This document shows positions 1-6,870 of a DNA stretch of 40,057 bases, in pieces (the stretch's first letter is position 1; each line of letters starts with the position of its first letter). Source of the DNA: CAYNYF01 sp964401385 (lineage in GTDB: Bacteria; Planctomycetota; Phycisphaerae; SM23-33). The notes beneath the pieces were generated by a model. It did not search any database. It was not told where the DNA came from and saw only the letters and a list, made by a program, of their open reading frames with translations. The stretch covers positions 1 through 40,057 of the forward strand of contig CAYNYF010000034.1 of NCBI GenBank assembly GCA_964401385.1, read 5' to 3'. A program made the translations under genes and the position numbers.

Positions 1-945
1 GATGCTCACCAGGGCCGACGGCACGCCGCCCTGGGCCCGGTAGATGGCCATGGCGTCGGTGCCGCCGCTGGTGGAAAAGGCCTCGAACTGGAGCGGGATT
101 CTCTTTCGGCGGGCGAGCTTCCGCAGCCGCTCGACGACGAGGGGGTGGTTCTCGCGTCCGATGCTGATGGTCGGGCCCTTGCCCATCTTCACCTCGCCGT
201 GCTGCTTGGCGTCGATGCCGGGGGTGTCGGTGGCGTGGGTGACGTCGATGGCGATGGCGGCGTCGGGCTTGACGTTGAAGACCGTCATGGTGGCCCCGAT
301 CAGGCCGACCTCCTCCTGCACGGTGGAGCAGGCGTAGATGGCGCAGCTCGGTTTTTTCGCGGCGGCGGCGGCGATCCGCACCGCCTCGATGGTCGCCCAC
401 GCCCCGGCCCGGTCGTCGAAGCCGCGGGCGACGGCGACGTTGTCGTCGAGCTGCTCGAAGTCGTCCACGAAGGTGGCCGGGTCGCCCACGCTGACTTTTC
501 TTTTGGCCGCCTTGCCGTCGGCGGCGCCGATGTCGATGAAGCTCTCGTGCAGCTTGGGCGGCTTCTTTTCCTTGTCGCGCTCCTGGAGGTGGATGGCCGG
601 GGCGCCGATGACGCCGCGGACGACGCCCTTGGCGGTGTGGATGTTGACGCGCTTGCCGCGGATCAGGGCCGGGTCCACCCCGCCGATCTGCTGGACGTAG
701 ATGTAGCCCTTCTCGTCGACGTGCTTGACCATCAGGCCGATCTCGTCGGCGTGGGCGTCCAGCATGAGCTTGGGGTCGCCGCGGGGGTTCAGCACGGCCA
801 CGGCGTTGCCGTAGGCGTCCGTGCGGACCTCGTCGGCGAAGGCCCGGGCGTAGTCGCACCAGATTCTCTGCCCGGCCGACTCATGCCCGCTGGGCGAGGG
901 GGTGGTCAACAGCTCCTTGAGGAACTCCAATGATTCTCGTCGCAT
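1..945 (-). CDS. M42 family glutamyl/leucyl aminopeptidase, C-terminus outside window
   Basis: Reading the minus strand from an ATG at 945 gives 315 residues with no stop before the window edge; family members are about 340-360 residues, so only the last few dozen are missing. The protein begins MRRESLEFLKELLTTPSPSG, a typical M42 opening. Metal-site motifs are visible in order: AHADEIG (H65), FDDRAG (D177/D178), QEEVG (E211 as general base, E212 as ligand) and IDVTH (D234); the last His ligand would lie beyond the edge. M42 enzymes are cytoplasmic di-metal aminopeptidases that form tetrahedral dodecamers and trim peptides left by proteasomes and proteases. A purine-rich stretch (gggagaaaacgag) precedes the ATG. 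The family call is firm. Some relatives are annotated as endoglucanases, but the metal-site motifs favour a peptidase. Confidence 0.93.
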   Translation of the reverse strand, partial: MRRESLEFLKELLTTPSPSGHESAGQRIWCDYARAFADEVRTDAYGNAVAVLNPRGDPKLMLDAHADEIGLMVKHVDEKGYIYVQQIGGVDPALIRGKRVNIHTAKGVVRGVIGAPAIHLQERDKEKKPPKLHESFIDIGAADGKAAKRKVSVGDPATFVDDFEQLDDNVAVARGFDDRAGAWATIEAVRIAAAAAKKPSCAIYACSTVQEEVGLIGATMTVFNVKPDAAIAIDVTHATDTPGIDAKQHGEVKMGKGPTISIGRENHPLVVERLRKLARRKRIPLQFEAFSTSGGTDAMAIYRAQGGVPSALVSI

Positions 946-1083
946 CTCGTTTTCTCCCGTCCGGCCTGCATGGCCGCGGGAGATACTATGCCAGCCGCGA
1001 GCGCGTTTGTCGAGGGGCAAGCGGCCTGACCTATCCGGAGTTTGCCGACCCGGGCTGGGAGCTGACAACTGCGTGGGTGGCAA

Positions 1084-1282
1084 GAGCCCCATCGGGGCGT
1101 CTTTCTTAGCCCCGTGCGAGAGCACGGGGGAACCGGCGGCGGAAGCGGCGCAGCCCCATCGGGGCGTCTTGACCGGGTGGGGAGCTAAGACGCCCCTACG
1201 GGGCTCCAGGGCGGTGAAGGCCTCCACCTCCCCGGGCTGGCGCCCGGGGCAAAGAAAGGCGCCCCTGCCGGGGCTACCTATG
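1084..1282. repeat. GC-rich inverted and direct repeats between M42 peptidase and fasciclin gene
   Basis: The stretch 946-1386 has no convincing gene. It holds a 19-bp motif, agccccatcggggcgtctt, at about 1085-1103 and 1152-1170, and an inverted partner at 1187-1205 that matches 16 of 19 bases. The segments 1152-1170 and 1187-1205 can fold into a hairpin with a 16-nt loop. A third, looser hairpin-like GC block follows at about 1230-1275. Such short palindromic blocks recur across this window in non-coding DNA. Function unknown; either a dispersed palindromic repeat or transcript 3'-end structure. Confidence 0.6.
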
Positions 1283-1386
1283 GAACTGGGGATAAGTCAG
1301 GGTAGCGGCATAGTTGGACGGTCCGCGACGGCGGATTGTCCCGCGAAGGGTGCCGGGCACGGTTTCAGTCGTGGCGGTCGCCCCGG

Positions 1387-1878
1387 CTACGGCATGATCA
1401 CGCTGTCGATGACGTGGATCACGCCGTTGCTGCACTTGATGTCAGTCTGGGTGACCCTGGCCCCGTCCACCATGACCTCGCCGTCGGCGGCGGTGATCTT
1501 CAGGTCGCCGCCCTGGAGGGTTTCGGCCGACGTCAGGGCGGCCACGTCCTTGGCCATGACGTTGCCGGGCACGACGTGATACTTCAGAATCGACTGCAGG
1601 GCCGACCTCTTCTCCGGCCGGAGGAGGTCCTCCAGGGCCCCGGACGGCAGCTTGGCGAAGGCCGCGTTCGTCGGGGCGAAGACGGTGAATGGGCCCTCGC
1701 CCTTCAGGGCGTCGACCAGCCCGGCCGCCTGCACCGCCTTGACCAGTGTGCCGAAGGAGGGATTGGCGGCGGCCGTGTCCACGATGTCCATCTTCTGCTG
1801 ACAGCCCGTCCCCGCCAGGCAAGTCACCGACATGAGGACGGTTACAGAAAGCAGCTTGCACGTGCCCTTTGCGCTCAT
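1387..1878 (-). CDS. Secreted fasciclin (FAS1) domain protein
   Basis: A 163-residue protein if the ATG at 1878 is used; an in-frame ATG at 1896 would add six residues but lacks a ribosome-binding site, whereas 1878 has an AGG seven bases upstream. The first ~28 residues form an export signal with a hydrophobic core (LLSVTVLMSVTCLAG) and a cysteine that could be lipidated, although GTGC is a poor lipobox because Leu is missing at -3. The rest is one FAS1 domain: an opening of the NPSFGTLVKAVQAAGL type, the conserved GPFTVFAPTNAAFAKLP (H1-like) segment, LKYHVVPG (YH motif) and a closing SNGVIHVIDSVIMP. FAS1 domains mediate adhesion or ligand binding outside the cell. The partner is unknown. 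It stands alone, with a TATAAT-like box upstream. Confidence 0.88.
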   Translation of the reverse strand: MSAKGTCKLLSVTVLMSVTCLAGTGCQQKMDIVDTAAANPSFGTLVKAVQAAGLVDALKGEGPFTVFAPTNAAFAKLPSGALEDLLRPEKRSALQSILKYHVVPGNVMAKDVAALTSAETLQGGDLKITAADGEVMVDGARVTQTDIKCSNGVIHVIDSVIMP

Positions 1879-1950
1879 CGTTAGCCTGCCTTTCATACCC
1901 GCAACCGTGGGAATTGAAAAAGATCCGAACCTGCCCGCATTGTCCTGGTA

Positions 1951-1956
1951 ATTATA
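1951..1956 (-). promoter_or_regulatory. Candidate -10 box for the fasciclin gene
   Basis: A perfect TATAAT on the minus strand (attata on plus at 1951-1956), about 73 bases upstream of the ATG at 1878. No good -35 hexamer lies 16-18 bases upstream (closest is GC-rich), so the promoter assignment rests on the -10 alone. Confidence 0.4.
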
Positions 1957-2183
1957 GGCAGCCCGGGGCGCGGAGGTCGCCGGAAACCGTTTTGGTGAAG
2001 GATGCCGGGGTGGCTGCCTTGCCGGACCGGCGGCGCCCCGATGCCCCCTTGCCGGAGCCGGGAGAGTGCTTGCTGCTGGCGGATCGTGATCGCATCGTCG
2101 GAAAGGCCCGCGGCGGCTACGGGCGGACTTTGCCGGGGAAGTGCCTGCTCAAGTGCGTCCGCGGAGATGCCGATGAGTCCAGC

Positions 2184-2726
2184 ATGATTGCGCGAAGGGG
2201 CATCCCTGCGTGTGCGCGCGGCGCGTTCAGCCTGCTGGAATTGATGATCGTGGTGGTCATTGTTGCTGTTCTCGCGGCCATCGCGATTCCGCGAATATCA
2301 CGCAGCGCCGAGGGCGCCGCGGAGTCCGCGCTGAAGCAGGACCTGCGGGTCGTCCGCAACGCCATCGAGATGTTCACCGTCGAGCACGGCGGCAAATTGC
2401 CGGCGTCCGTCAGTGACGGCACGAACAAGGTCGGGACGCTCGAGTGTTTCCAGGCGCACCTGTGGTATTACTCCAACGCAGGTGGCGTAATCTCCAAGAT
2501 CAAGCAGACGGGGTACCCGTTCGGGCCGCATCTGAAGAAATTCCCCAAGGGACCGGTGGGACCCGCGGCAGGCAGGATTACTGTCAAGATGGTGAAGGAC
2601 GGCAAACCGCTGACCGGTGAGGCGAAGCCGGACGAGCCGTGGAGATACGACTACACGACGGGCGAGTTCATCTTCAACTGGGACGCCCTCTCCAGCGACG
2701 GTGTGACAAGGTACGATCAGTTCTGA
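2184..2726 (+). CDS. Prepilin-type (type II secretion G-like) protein
   Basis: 180 residues from the only in-frame ATG near the pilin motif. The frame is open further upstream, but that part lacks coding character. The N-terminus carries a short basic leader, then GAFSLLELMIV with the hydrophobic helix to about residue 35. Prepilin peptidase would cut after A14, leaving F+1 and the conserved E+5 (E19). After the helix comes an amphipathic stretch (SALKQDLRVVRNAIEMFTVEHGGKLP is split here as SALKQDLRVVRNAIEMF and TVEHGGKLP) typical of GspG-like pseudopilins, then a C-terminal domain that ends with DYTTGEFIFN and SSDG. Such proteins are processed and assembled into type II secretion or type IV pilus-like filaments. 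No secretion genes are adjacent, so this is a stand-alone pseudopilin as often seen in Planctomycetota. Confidence 0.88.
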   Translation: MIARRGIPACARGAFSLLELMIVVVIVAVLAAIAIPRISRSAEGAAESALKQDLRVVRNAIEMFTVEHGGKLPASVSDGTNKVGTLECFQAHLWYYSNAGGVISKIKQTGYPFGPHLKKFPKGPVGPAAGRITVKMVKDGKPLTGEAKPDEPWRYDYTTGEFIFNWDALSSDGVTRYDQF

Positions 2727-2830
2727 TCGGACGGCAGAGCCGATCCCATCAGTCCGCGCGGATCCGGGGTAGGGGGCATACACAACTCGTAACACCTGAC
2801 GCCGAACGCAGCACATCACCGGCTACTTGG

Positions 2831-2926
2831 TAGGGTGGCTGCTCGCAGCCACGCGTCATGGAATGACATATCGCGCGGGCGTCGCCGGGAAGAAAGCAAT
2901 TCGGGTGCGTGCGAGCACGCACCCTA
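2831..2926. repeat. REPIN-like element: two inverted palindromes with TAGGGTG ends
   Basis: Two short perfect palindromes face each other. The first has arms GTGGCTGC (2835-2842) and GCAGCCAC (2845-2852) around TC; the second has arms GGGTGCGTGC (2903-2912) and GCACGCACCC (2915-2924) around GA. The outer ends are TAGGGTG (2831-2837) and its complement CACCCTA (2920-2926), so the whole 96-bp block is an inverted pair. Read from each end both halves have the form TAGGGTG-NN-TGCTCGCA-NN-CAC, with GC swapped to CG in both arms, so pairing is preserved. This is the architecture of REPINs mobilised by RAYT (TnpA_REP) transposases; no RAYT gene is in the window. Confidence 0.6.
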
Positions 2927-3170
2927 CGCCCGGCCCCCATGCCGGCGCCGCCTCAGGGCCCAAGCGCCCAAAGCCAACAGCACTGCACAGGCCGGCTCGG
3001 GCACGGGCCAGGCGTATCAGTCGTTGTAGTTGTCCGCCCAGATGGTATAGTCGCCGCCGTCAGTGACGCCGTCGCCGGTGAAGTCGCCCTCCAGCCAGCC
3101 TCCGGTTTGGGCGTAGTGGTCCGCCCAGAGGGTGTAATCCCCGCCGTCCACGTTGCCCGGCGCCCTTATC
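2924..3170 (-). pseudogene. Decayed dockerin-like / PEP-CTERM tail
   Basis: The minus-strand frame reads GNVDGGDYTLWADHY, then GDFTGDGVTDGGDYTIWADNY, two calcium-loop-like repeats identical in style to those of the gene at 19394. An in-frame TGA (3017-3019) follows at once, and beyond it the same frame continues into WPVPEPACAVLLALGAWALRRRR, a PEP-CTERM sorting tail. No signal peptide or globular domain remains upstream; a promoter-like segment at 3268-3295 lies only ~100 bases before the repeats. I read this as a surface-protein gene that lost its central part and gained a nonsense codon. The final stop codon overlaps the REPIN-like repeat. Confidence 0.72.
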
Positions 3171-3267
3171 GCACGAAGCGCACACCACCAGCGCTGAGCG
3201 ATTGAGCTTGTCCCTTCGGGACGGAACGAACCTCCGAGCGATGGGCCCTGCCCCCGGGGCGCTTACC

Positions 3268-3295
3268 ATCCTATCGCTTTATCCCGATTCGTCAG
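3268..3295 (-). promoter_or_regulatory. Promoter-like repeat, copy 1 (CTGACG-N16-TAGGAT)
   Basis: On the minus strand CTGACG (3295-3290) and TAGGAT (3273-3268) are 16 bases apart, directed at the decayed PEP-CTERM gene. A very similar ~50-bp segment lies at 7696-7723 upstream of the Mrr-like nuclease gene with the same hexamers and spacing, including the flanking TGCCCCC and TACCATCCTATC. The copying of the segment is seen directly; promoter activity is inferred. Confidence 0.4.
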
Positions 3296-3357
3296 GAGGA
3301 AAGCCCACGCCGCCGACGAAGGAAGCCCAGACAACCGAGGGCCAGCATCCCCAGCGC

Positions 3358-3467
3358 GGCGGGCTTGCCCGCCGTAGCGGCTGTCGCTGTCAACCGGATC
3401 TCCTTCTCCGCCCGGCCGTCAGCATCGCCCCGCCCGCCAACAGCAGGATCGTGCAGGCGGGTTCAGG
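3358..3467. repeat. 110-bp PEP-CTERM tail cassette, copy 1
   Basis: This segment covers the last ~26 codons of the gene at 3390-4019 plus 32 bases beyond its stop. By hand alignment it matches 6387-6496 at about 102 of 110 positions without gaps. The match continues past the stop codon into non-coding DNA, so it reflects DNA duplication rather than protein-level conservation. Confidence 0.75.
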
Positions 3468-4019
3468 AACGCAGTGATGCTCGATCCGGCCGGTGACCAG
3501 AACGTCGCGCCCCCGCACGTCGATGGAGATCCACTCGGGGTTGAAGGGGATAATGTCCCGGAAGCTTCTGTACTCCGCGATGCTCATGTTCTCGGGAACC
3601 TCGCCGACGAAGATGGGCTCGTCGACCAAGCGCCCGATGAGCCGCTGTTCTTCTTCCAACGTCCAGCCCGGGTCCGGAAGCGGGGGAGGGACATCCGGCG
3701 GCCATTCGCAGGTCGCCCAGTTGTACACGATGCCGACCTCGGCGCCCGGCCCGGCGGGGTCGATCGTGATCCAGACCTCCACCTCTTTCCAGCGGGTGAA
3801 GTCCTTGGGGCCGTTGTAGAACCACTGGTTCCACCAGCGCGTCAGAGGATAGTAGTACCAGCCGCCCACGCCCGTGCCGTCGTCATAGCCCGTCCCCGAG
3901 CCGCCGACGATCTCGCCGTCGGCATCAAACATAATCTCGAACTCATCAATCTCCGCCACTGCCGTTGCGGCGCACAAGGCCACCACCAGCAGGCTCACCA
4001 AAGGGATTCTGCGTCGCAT
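3390..4019 (-). CDS. PEP-CTERM surface protein, function unknown
   Basis: 209 residues with a clear signal peptide (MRRRIPLVSLLVVALCAATAVA, cut near A22-E23) and a C-terminal sorting signal: VPEPACTILLLAGGAMLTAG followed by RRRR. PEP-CTERM tails are recognised by an exosortase, which cuts and anchors the protein at the envelope; no exosortase gene is in the window. The mature part is acidic and aromatic-rich (GGWYYYPLTRWWNQWFYNGP), which suggests a beta-rich secreted domain, but I recognise no family. The start is fixed by the signal peptide. A good promoter, TTGACA-N16-TAGAAT, lies at 4178-4205, leaving a leader of about 150 bases. Its 3' end is the duplicated cassette also found at 6387-6496. 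Confidence 0.85.
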   Translation of the reverse strand: MRRRIPLVSLLVVALCAATAVAEIDEFEIMFDADGEIVGGSGTGYDDGTGVGGWYYYPLTRWWNQWFYNGPKDFTRWKEVEVWITIDPAGPGAEVGIVYNWATCEWPPDVPPPLPDPGWTLEEEQRLIGRLVDEPIFVGEVPENMSIAEYRSFRDIIPFNPEWISIDVRGRDVLVTGRIEHHCVPEPACTILLLAGGAMLTAGRRRRSG

Positions 4020-4177
4020 CTGCCGCTCCTTTCATCCGCTCCCTGCACCACTCGATTGCCACAGGGCTGATCCGCCGCCACAGACGGAACAGCCAGCACC
4101 GACACCACAACTACCCGTGAGCTTTTGAGCGGAGCTTTCCTCCCAGCGAGCAGAACACCCCCCGAGTTGATCCCATT

Positions 4178-4205
4178 ATTCTACCAACGCACCCCGATAT
4201 GTCAA
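4178..4205 (-). promoter_or_regulatory. Sigma70-type promoter for the PEP-CTERM gene
   Basis: Minus-strand TTGACA (4205-4200), a 16-base spacer and TAGAAT (4183-4178). The spacer ends in GCGTTGG. The same GCGTTGG-TAG join recurs at 7627-7656 upstream of the Mrr-like gene, there as TGGACA-N18-TAGGAT. Confidence 0.6.
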
Positions 4206-4363
4206 GAGGAATGTGAGACCAGGGAAAACGGTTGTCAGGAAGTGCGGGGATGGGGATATTCGGGAACCGGCGAAAGAGGCGGAACTCACGTGCCCGGCGT
4301 GCCTGCTGCTCCTGCGCCGCGCCCGCAGGCGCCGGGCGTGACCGAACCAGCCCCGATCCCGAT

Positions 4364-4465
4364 TCATCGGGATCGGAACTTCCGCCGGCGCCGCCTTAGC
4401 GCCAGCCCACCCACTGCCAGCAGCGTGAACATGGCGGGTCCGGGGATGATTCCGCCGGTGCCGAC
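4364..4465 (-). pseudogene. Orphan PEP-CTERM-like tail
   Basis: The minus strand encodes GTGGIIPGPAMFTLLAVGG, then LALRRRRRKFRSR and a stop: a hydrophobic helix with a following arginine cluster, as in PEP-CTERM tails, with PGP in place of PEP. The frame runs open to an ATG at 4660, but that part has no signal peptide and no recognisable domain. It is most simply the 3' remnant of a lost surface-protein gene. The rest of the 4020-4690 gap shows only the promoter of the neighbouring PEP-CTERM gene and no other gene. Confidence 0.5.
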
Positions 4466-4698
4466 ATGACGGTAGCACACGACGGAACGGCGGGAGGGCG
4501 TGGGGCCACGGAGACGGTCTGCTCCCACCTGCCCCAAACGCTCGGATGAAGGCCGTTCCGGGCGCAGTTCCGGCCCGACGGCGGGCAGACGACTACTTAC
4601 GAGGACCGAAACGCCCTTGACAGAGCCTGGAGATACGGAAGAATCATCGCAAAGGCCCATGGTGGTCGTGGGCTACGAATTCATATGGGAAATGTCAG

Positions 4699-4727
4699 TT
4701 GACAGGCCGCACGGCGTCTTTGAGAAT
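4699..4727 (+). promoter_or_regulatory. Promoter for the sulfatase gene
   Basis: TTGACA (4699-4704), 17-base spacer, GAGAAT (4722-4727, four of six consensus positions). Transcription would begin near 4734, about 26 bases before the ATG at 4760, leaving room for the ggaggg ribosome-binding site. Confidence 0.55.
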
Positions 4728-4759
4728 CGCCCCGCAGCCCCTGTGGAGGGAGGCATGCC

Positions 4760-6274
4760 ATGAGGGACCCGGACAGGATGAACAGGCGGGAATTCCTCCG
4801 GGGCGCGGCCGGCGCCGCCGTGGCGGCTGCCGTCGGGCCGAGCGCTACCGCCACTGCCGCGAAGAAGCCGAGGATGAGAGACAAGCCACCGAACGTCCTG
4901 CTGATCATGTCGGATGAGCACAACGCCGGCGTGACCGGCTGCTACGGCAACGACCTGGTCCGCACGCCCAACCTCGACCGGCTCGCCGAGCGCGGCGTGA
5001 CCTTCGGTGCGGCCTACACGAACTCCCCGCTGTGCGTTCCGGCCCGACTGGCGTTCACCGCGGGCAAGTACGTCAGCCGGTTGGGCGCCTGGAGCAACAA
5101 CTGCTGGCTGCCCACCGGGGACGAGACACCGTCGATCGCCCGGGTCATGACCGCCGCCGGGTATGATTCGCTGCTGTGCGGAAAGATGCACTACGACCCC
5201 GCCCGCCGCTACGGCTTCACCGAGATCGGGGGGAACATGAACCGCTACCGCAAGAACGGTCGTGGGCGGCGGCGACGCGCCGAAGATGAGAGCATTGACA
5301 CCCGCTCCCGCGACCAGCGCTTCGCCAATTTCCACACCGGCAGGACCTCCGGGGTGCTGGCCCACGACCGCAGGGTGAGCGCCGGCGCGGTGGCGTTCCT
5401 CTCCCGGCGGAAGCGCACCGACAAACCGTTCTTCTTGTGCGTCGGCTACGTCGCGCCGCACTTCCCGTTGATTGTGCCGAAGACGTATTGGCAGCCGTAC
5501 GCCGGCAAGGTGCCCATGCCGGTGCTGCCCCAAGGCCACGTCCAGGCCCAGCCGCTGAACTACCACCACCTTCGCCGGGGGTTCGGCGTCGTCGAGACGG
5601 ATCCCAAGCTCGTCCGCCGCGGGCGGGAGCTGTACTACGGCCTGACGAGCTGGCTCGACAACGAGATCGGAAAGGTGCTGAAGGCGCTGGAGGGCGCCAG
5701 GCTGAACGACAACACCGTCGTCATCTACACCTCCGACCACGGGGAGAACATGGGCGAGCACACCCTGTGGTGGAAGAACTGCATGTACGACCACGCCGCC
5801 CGCGTGCCGCTGATCGCGTCGTGGCCAAAACGGTGGACCGGCGGGCAGCGGCGGGCGGGCGTGTGCTCGTTGCTGGACCTGGTCCAGACCGTCGCCGAGC
5901 TGGGCGGCGGGCGCTGCGGCGGCGACTGGAACGGCGATTCCATGCTCGCCTGGATGGACGACCCCAACGCCAGGTGGAAGGACTTCGCCGTCAGCGAGTA
6001 CTACGCCCACAACATCGCCTCGGGATACGCCATGCTCCGCGCCGGGCAGTGGAAATACGTGTATCACACGCGGCCGGACAAGCGCCAATCGGGCGAGCGG
6101 GAGCTGTACGACCTGGCGGCCGACCCCGGCGAGTTCGACCGCCTGGACGGCCGGGGCCAGCACAAGCAGCGCCTGGAGCAAATGCACGCCGCCCTGGTCA
6201 AGGAGCTGGGCGCCGACCCCGACGAGTGCGAACTCCACTGCCGAGCGGATTACCGAAGAGGCTACGGGCGGTAG
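4760..6274 (+). CDS. Tat-exported type I sulfatase
   Basis: 504 residues. The N-terminus carries a twin-arginine signal, MNRREFLRGAAGAAVAA (residues 7-23), so the enzyme is exported folded; the TatA gene at 39757 is a possible partner. The sulfatase core follows: NVLLIMSDEHN (metal ligand D52), CYGND and TPNLDRLAERG, and the formylglycine signature C92-V-P-A-R. Cys92 would be converted by an anaerobic sulfatase-maturating enzyme or FGE, neither seen here. Further motifs are GKMHY, YTSDHGE (D326, H327, completing the metal site) and the C-terminal subdomain ending GEFDRL. Type I sulfatases cleave sulfate esters, in planctomycetes mostly on algal or host polysaccharides; the substrate cannot be read from sequence. 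The start at 4760 is chosen for its ggaggg site; an ATG at 4778 is possible. Confidence 0.93.
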   Translation: MRDPDRMNRREFLRGAAGAAVAAAVGPSATATAAKKPRMRDKPPNVLLIMSDEHNAGVTGCYGNDLVRTPNLDRLAERGVTFGAAYTNSPLCVPARLAFTAGKYVSRLGAWSNNCWLPTGDETPSIARVMTAAGYDSLLCGKMHYDPARRYGFTEIGGNMNRYRKNGRGRRRRAEDESIDTRSRDQRFANFHTGRTSGVLAHDRRVSAGAVAFLSRRKRTDKPFFLCVGYVAPHFPLIVPKTYWQPYAGKVPMPVLPQGHVQAQPLNYHHLRRGFGVVETDPKLVRRGRELYYGLTSWLDNEIGKVLKALEGARLNDNTVVIYTSDHGENMGEHTLWWKNCMYDHAARVPLIASWPKRWTGGQRRAGVCSLLDLVQTVAELGGGRCGGDWNGDSMLAWMDDPNARWKDFAVSEYYAHNIASGYAMLRAGQWKYVYHTRPDKRQSGERELYDLAADPGEFDRLDGRGQHKQRLEQMHAALVKELGADPDECELHCRADYRRGYGR

Positions 6275-6386
6275 ACACGTCCATGCGAGACGTCGATACG
6301 CTGGGAAGAGCTGACCAGTGACGACTTCGCCAGGGCCGTGCCTGCCTGCCTGCGTCTCCGCCGGAGAGGCAGGGAGGCGCTAGGCG

Positions 6387-6496
6387 GGCGGGCTTGCCCG
6401 CCGTAGCGGCTATCGCTGTCAGCGGCATCTGCTTCTCCCCCCGGCCGTCAGCATCGCCCCGCCCGCCAACAGCAGGATCGCGCAGGCGGGTTCGGG
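6387..6496. repeat. 110-bp PEP-CTERM tail cassette, copy 2
   Basis: Second copy of the segment at 3358-3467, about 93% identical by hand count and without gaps. Here it forms the end of a broken gene (6419-6625) rather than an intact one. Confidence 0.75.
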
Positions 6497-6625
6497 GATG
6501 CTGCCGCCTGTGCCATAGCCGCCTGCCTGCTTGCCCGCCTGACACCTGCGCGAGGACTTGCAGGCGGGGCCGGTGGGCAGGCCAGCGGCAGGCAGGTAGT
6601 TGTCGGCCCAAAGGGGGAAGTCCAC
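6419..6625 (-). pseudogene. Dockerin-like / PEP-CTERM remnant interrupted by a repeat
   Basis: The minus-strand frame reads VDFPLWADNY, the end of a dockerin-like loop, then a 23-codon stretch that is simply a translated GC-rich repeat (6528-6596), then GTGGSIPEPACAILLLAGGAML and a basic end. The repeat has landed between the calcium-loop region and the PEP-CTERM helix without breaking the frame. Nothing upstream resembles a signal peptide or domain, so I call it a remnant. The tail is nearly identical to that of the intact gene at 3390-4019. Confidence 0.68.
6528..6596. repeat. 69-bp GC-rich dispersed repeat, copy 1
   Basis: Starts tgcttgcccgcctgacacct and ends gcaggcagg. It matches 9267-9335 at about 64 of 69 positions. 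Internal self-complementary runs (cttgcccgcct against aggcgg) allow a hairpin. It shares the core gatttgcaggcgg or gacttgcaggcgg with the 67-bp repeats at 35701 and 35914. The remainder of the gap, 6626-6870, shows no gene or recognisable site. Confidence 0.7.
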
Positions 6626-6870
6626 GAAATGAGCCTGAGCAACATGTGGCCTCCGGCCCAGGCATGATCGTGCTGGTCGGAGAAGCTGGACTCAGGCCTG
6701 TGAAATCTCTTGGAACTGGATGGGAGGGCCAAAGGGACAGTTCTCGGGCTGGTCGCCGCCGGGAAGGCATATCAGGGAGAGCCTTGGGTGGCCACCTGGA
6801 GTGCCACCCGAACAGAGCGCCAATCCGCAAGGGCCAACGATAGATCGCCAATCCGGTGCGACAAGGCGCT

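Noticed and set aside
145..933. 262-residue plus-strand frame at the left edge
   Set aside because: Shadow of the M42 peptidase, whose minus-strand frame runs off the edge and shows all metal-site motifs.
4673..6238. 521-residue open frame antisense to the sulfatase
   Set aside because: Composition is typical of the third-position GC shadow; no motifs, while the plus strand has complete sulfatase signatures.
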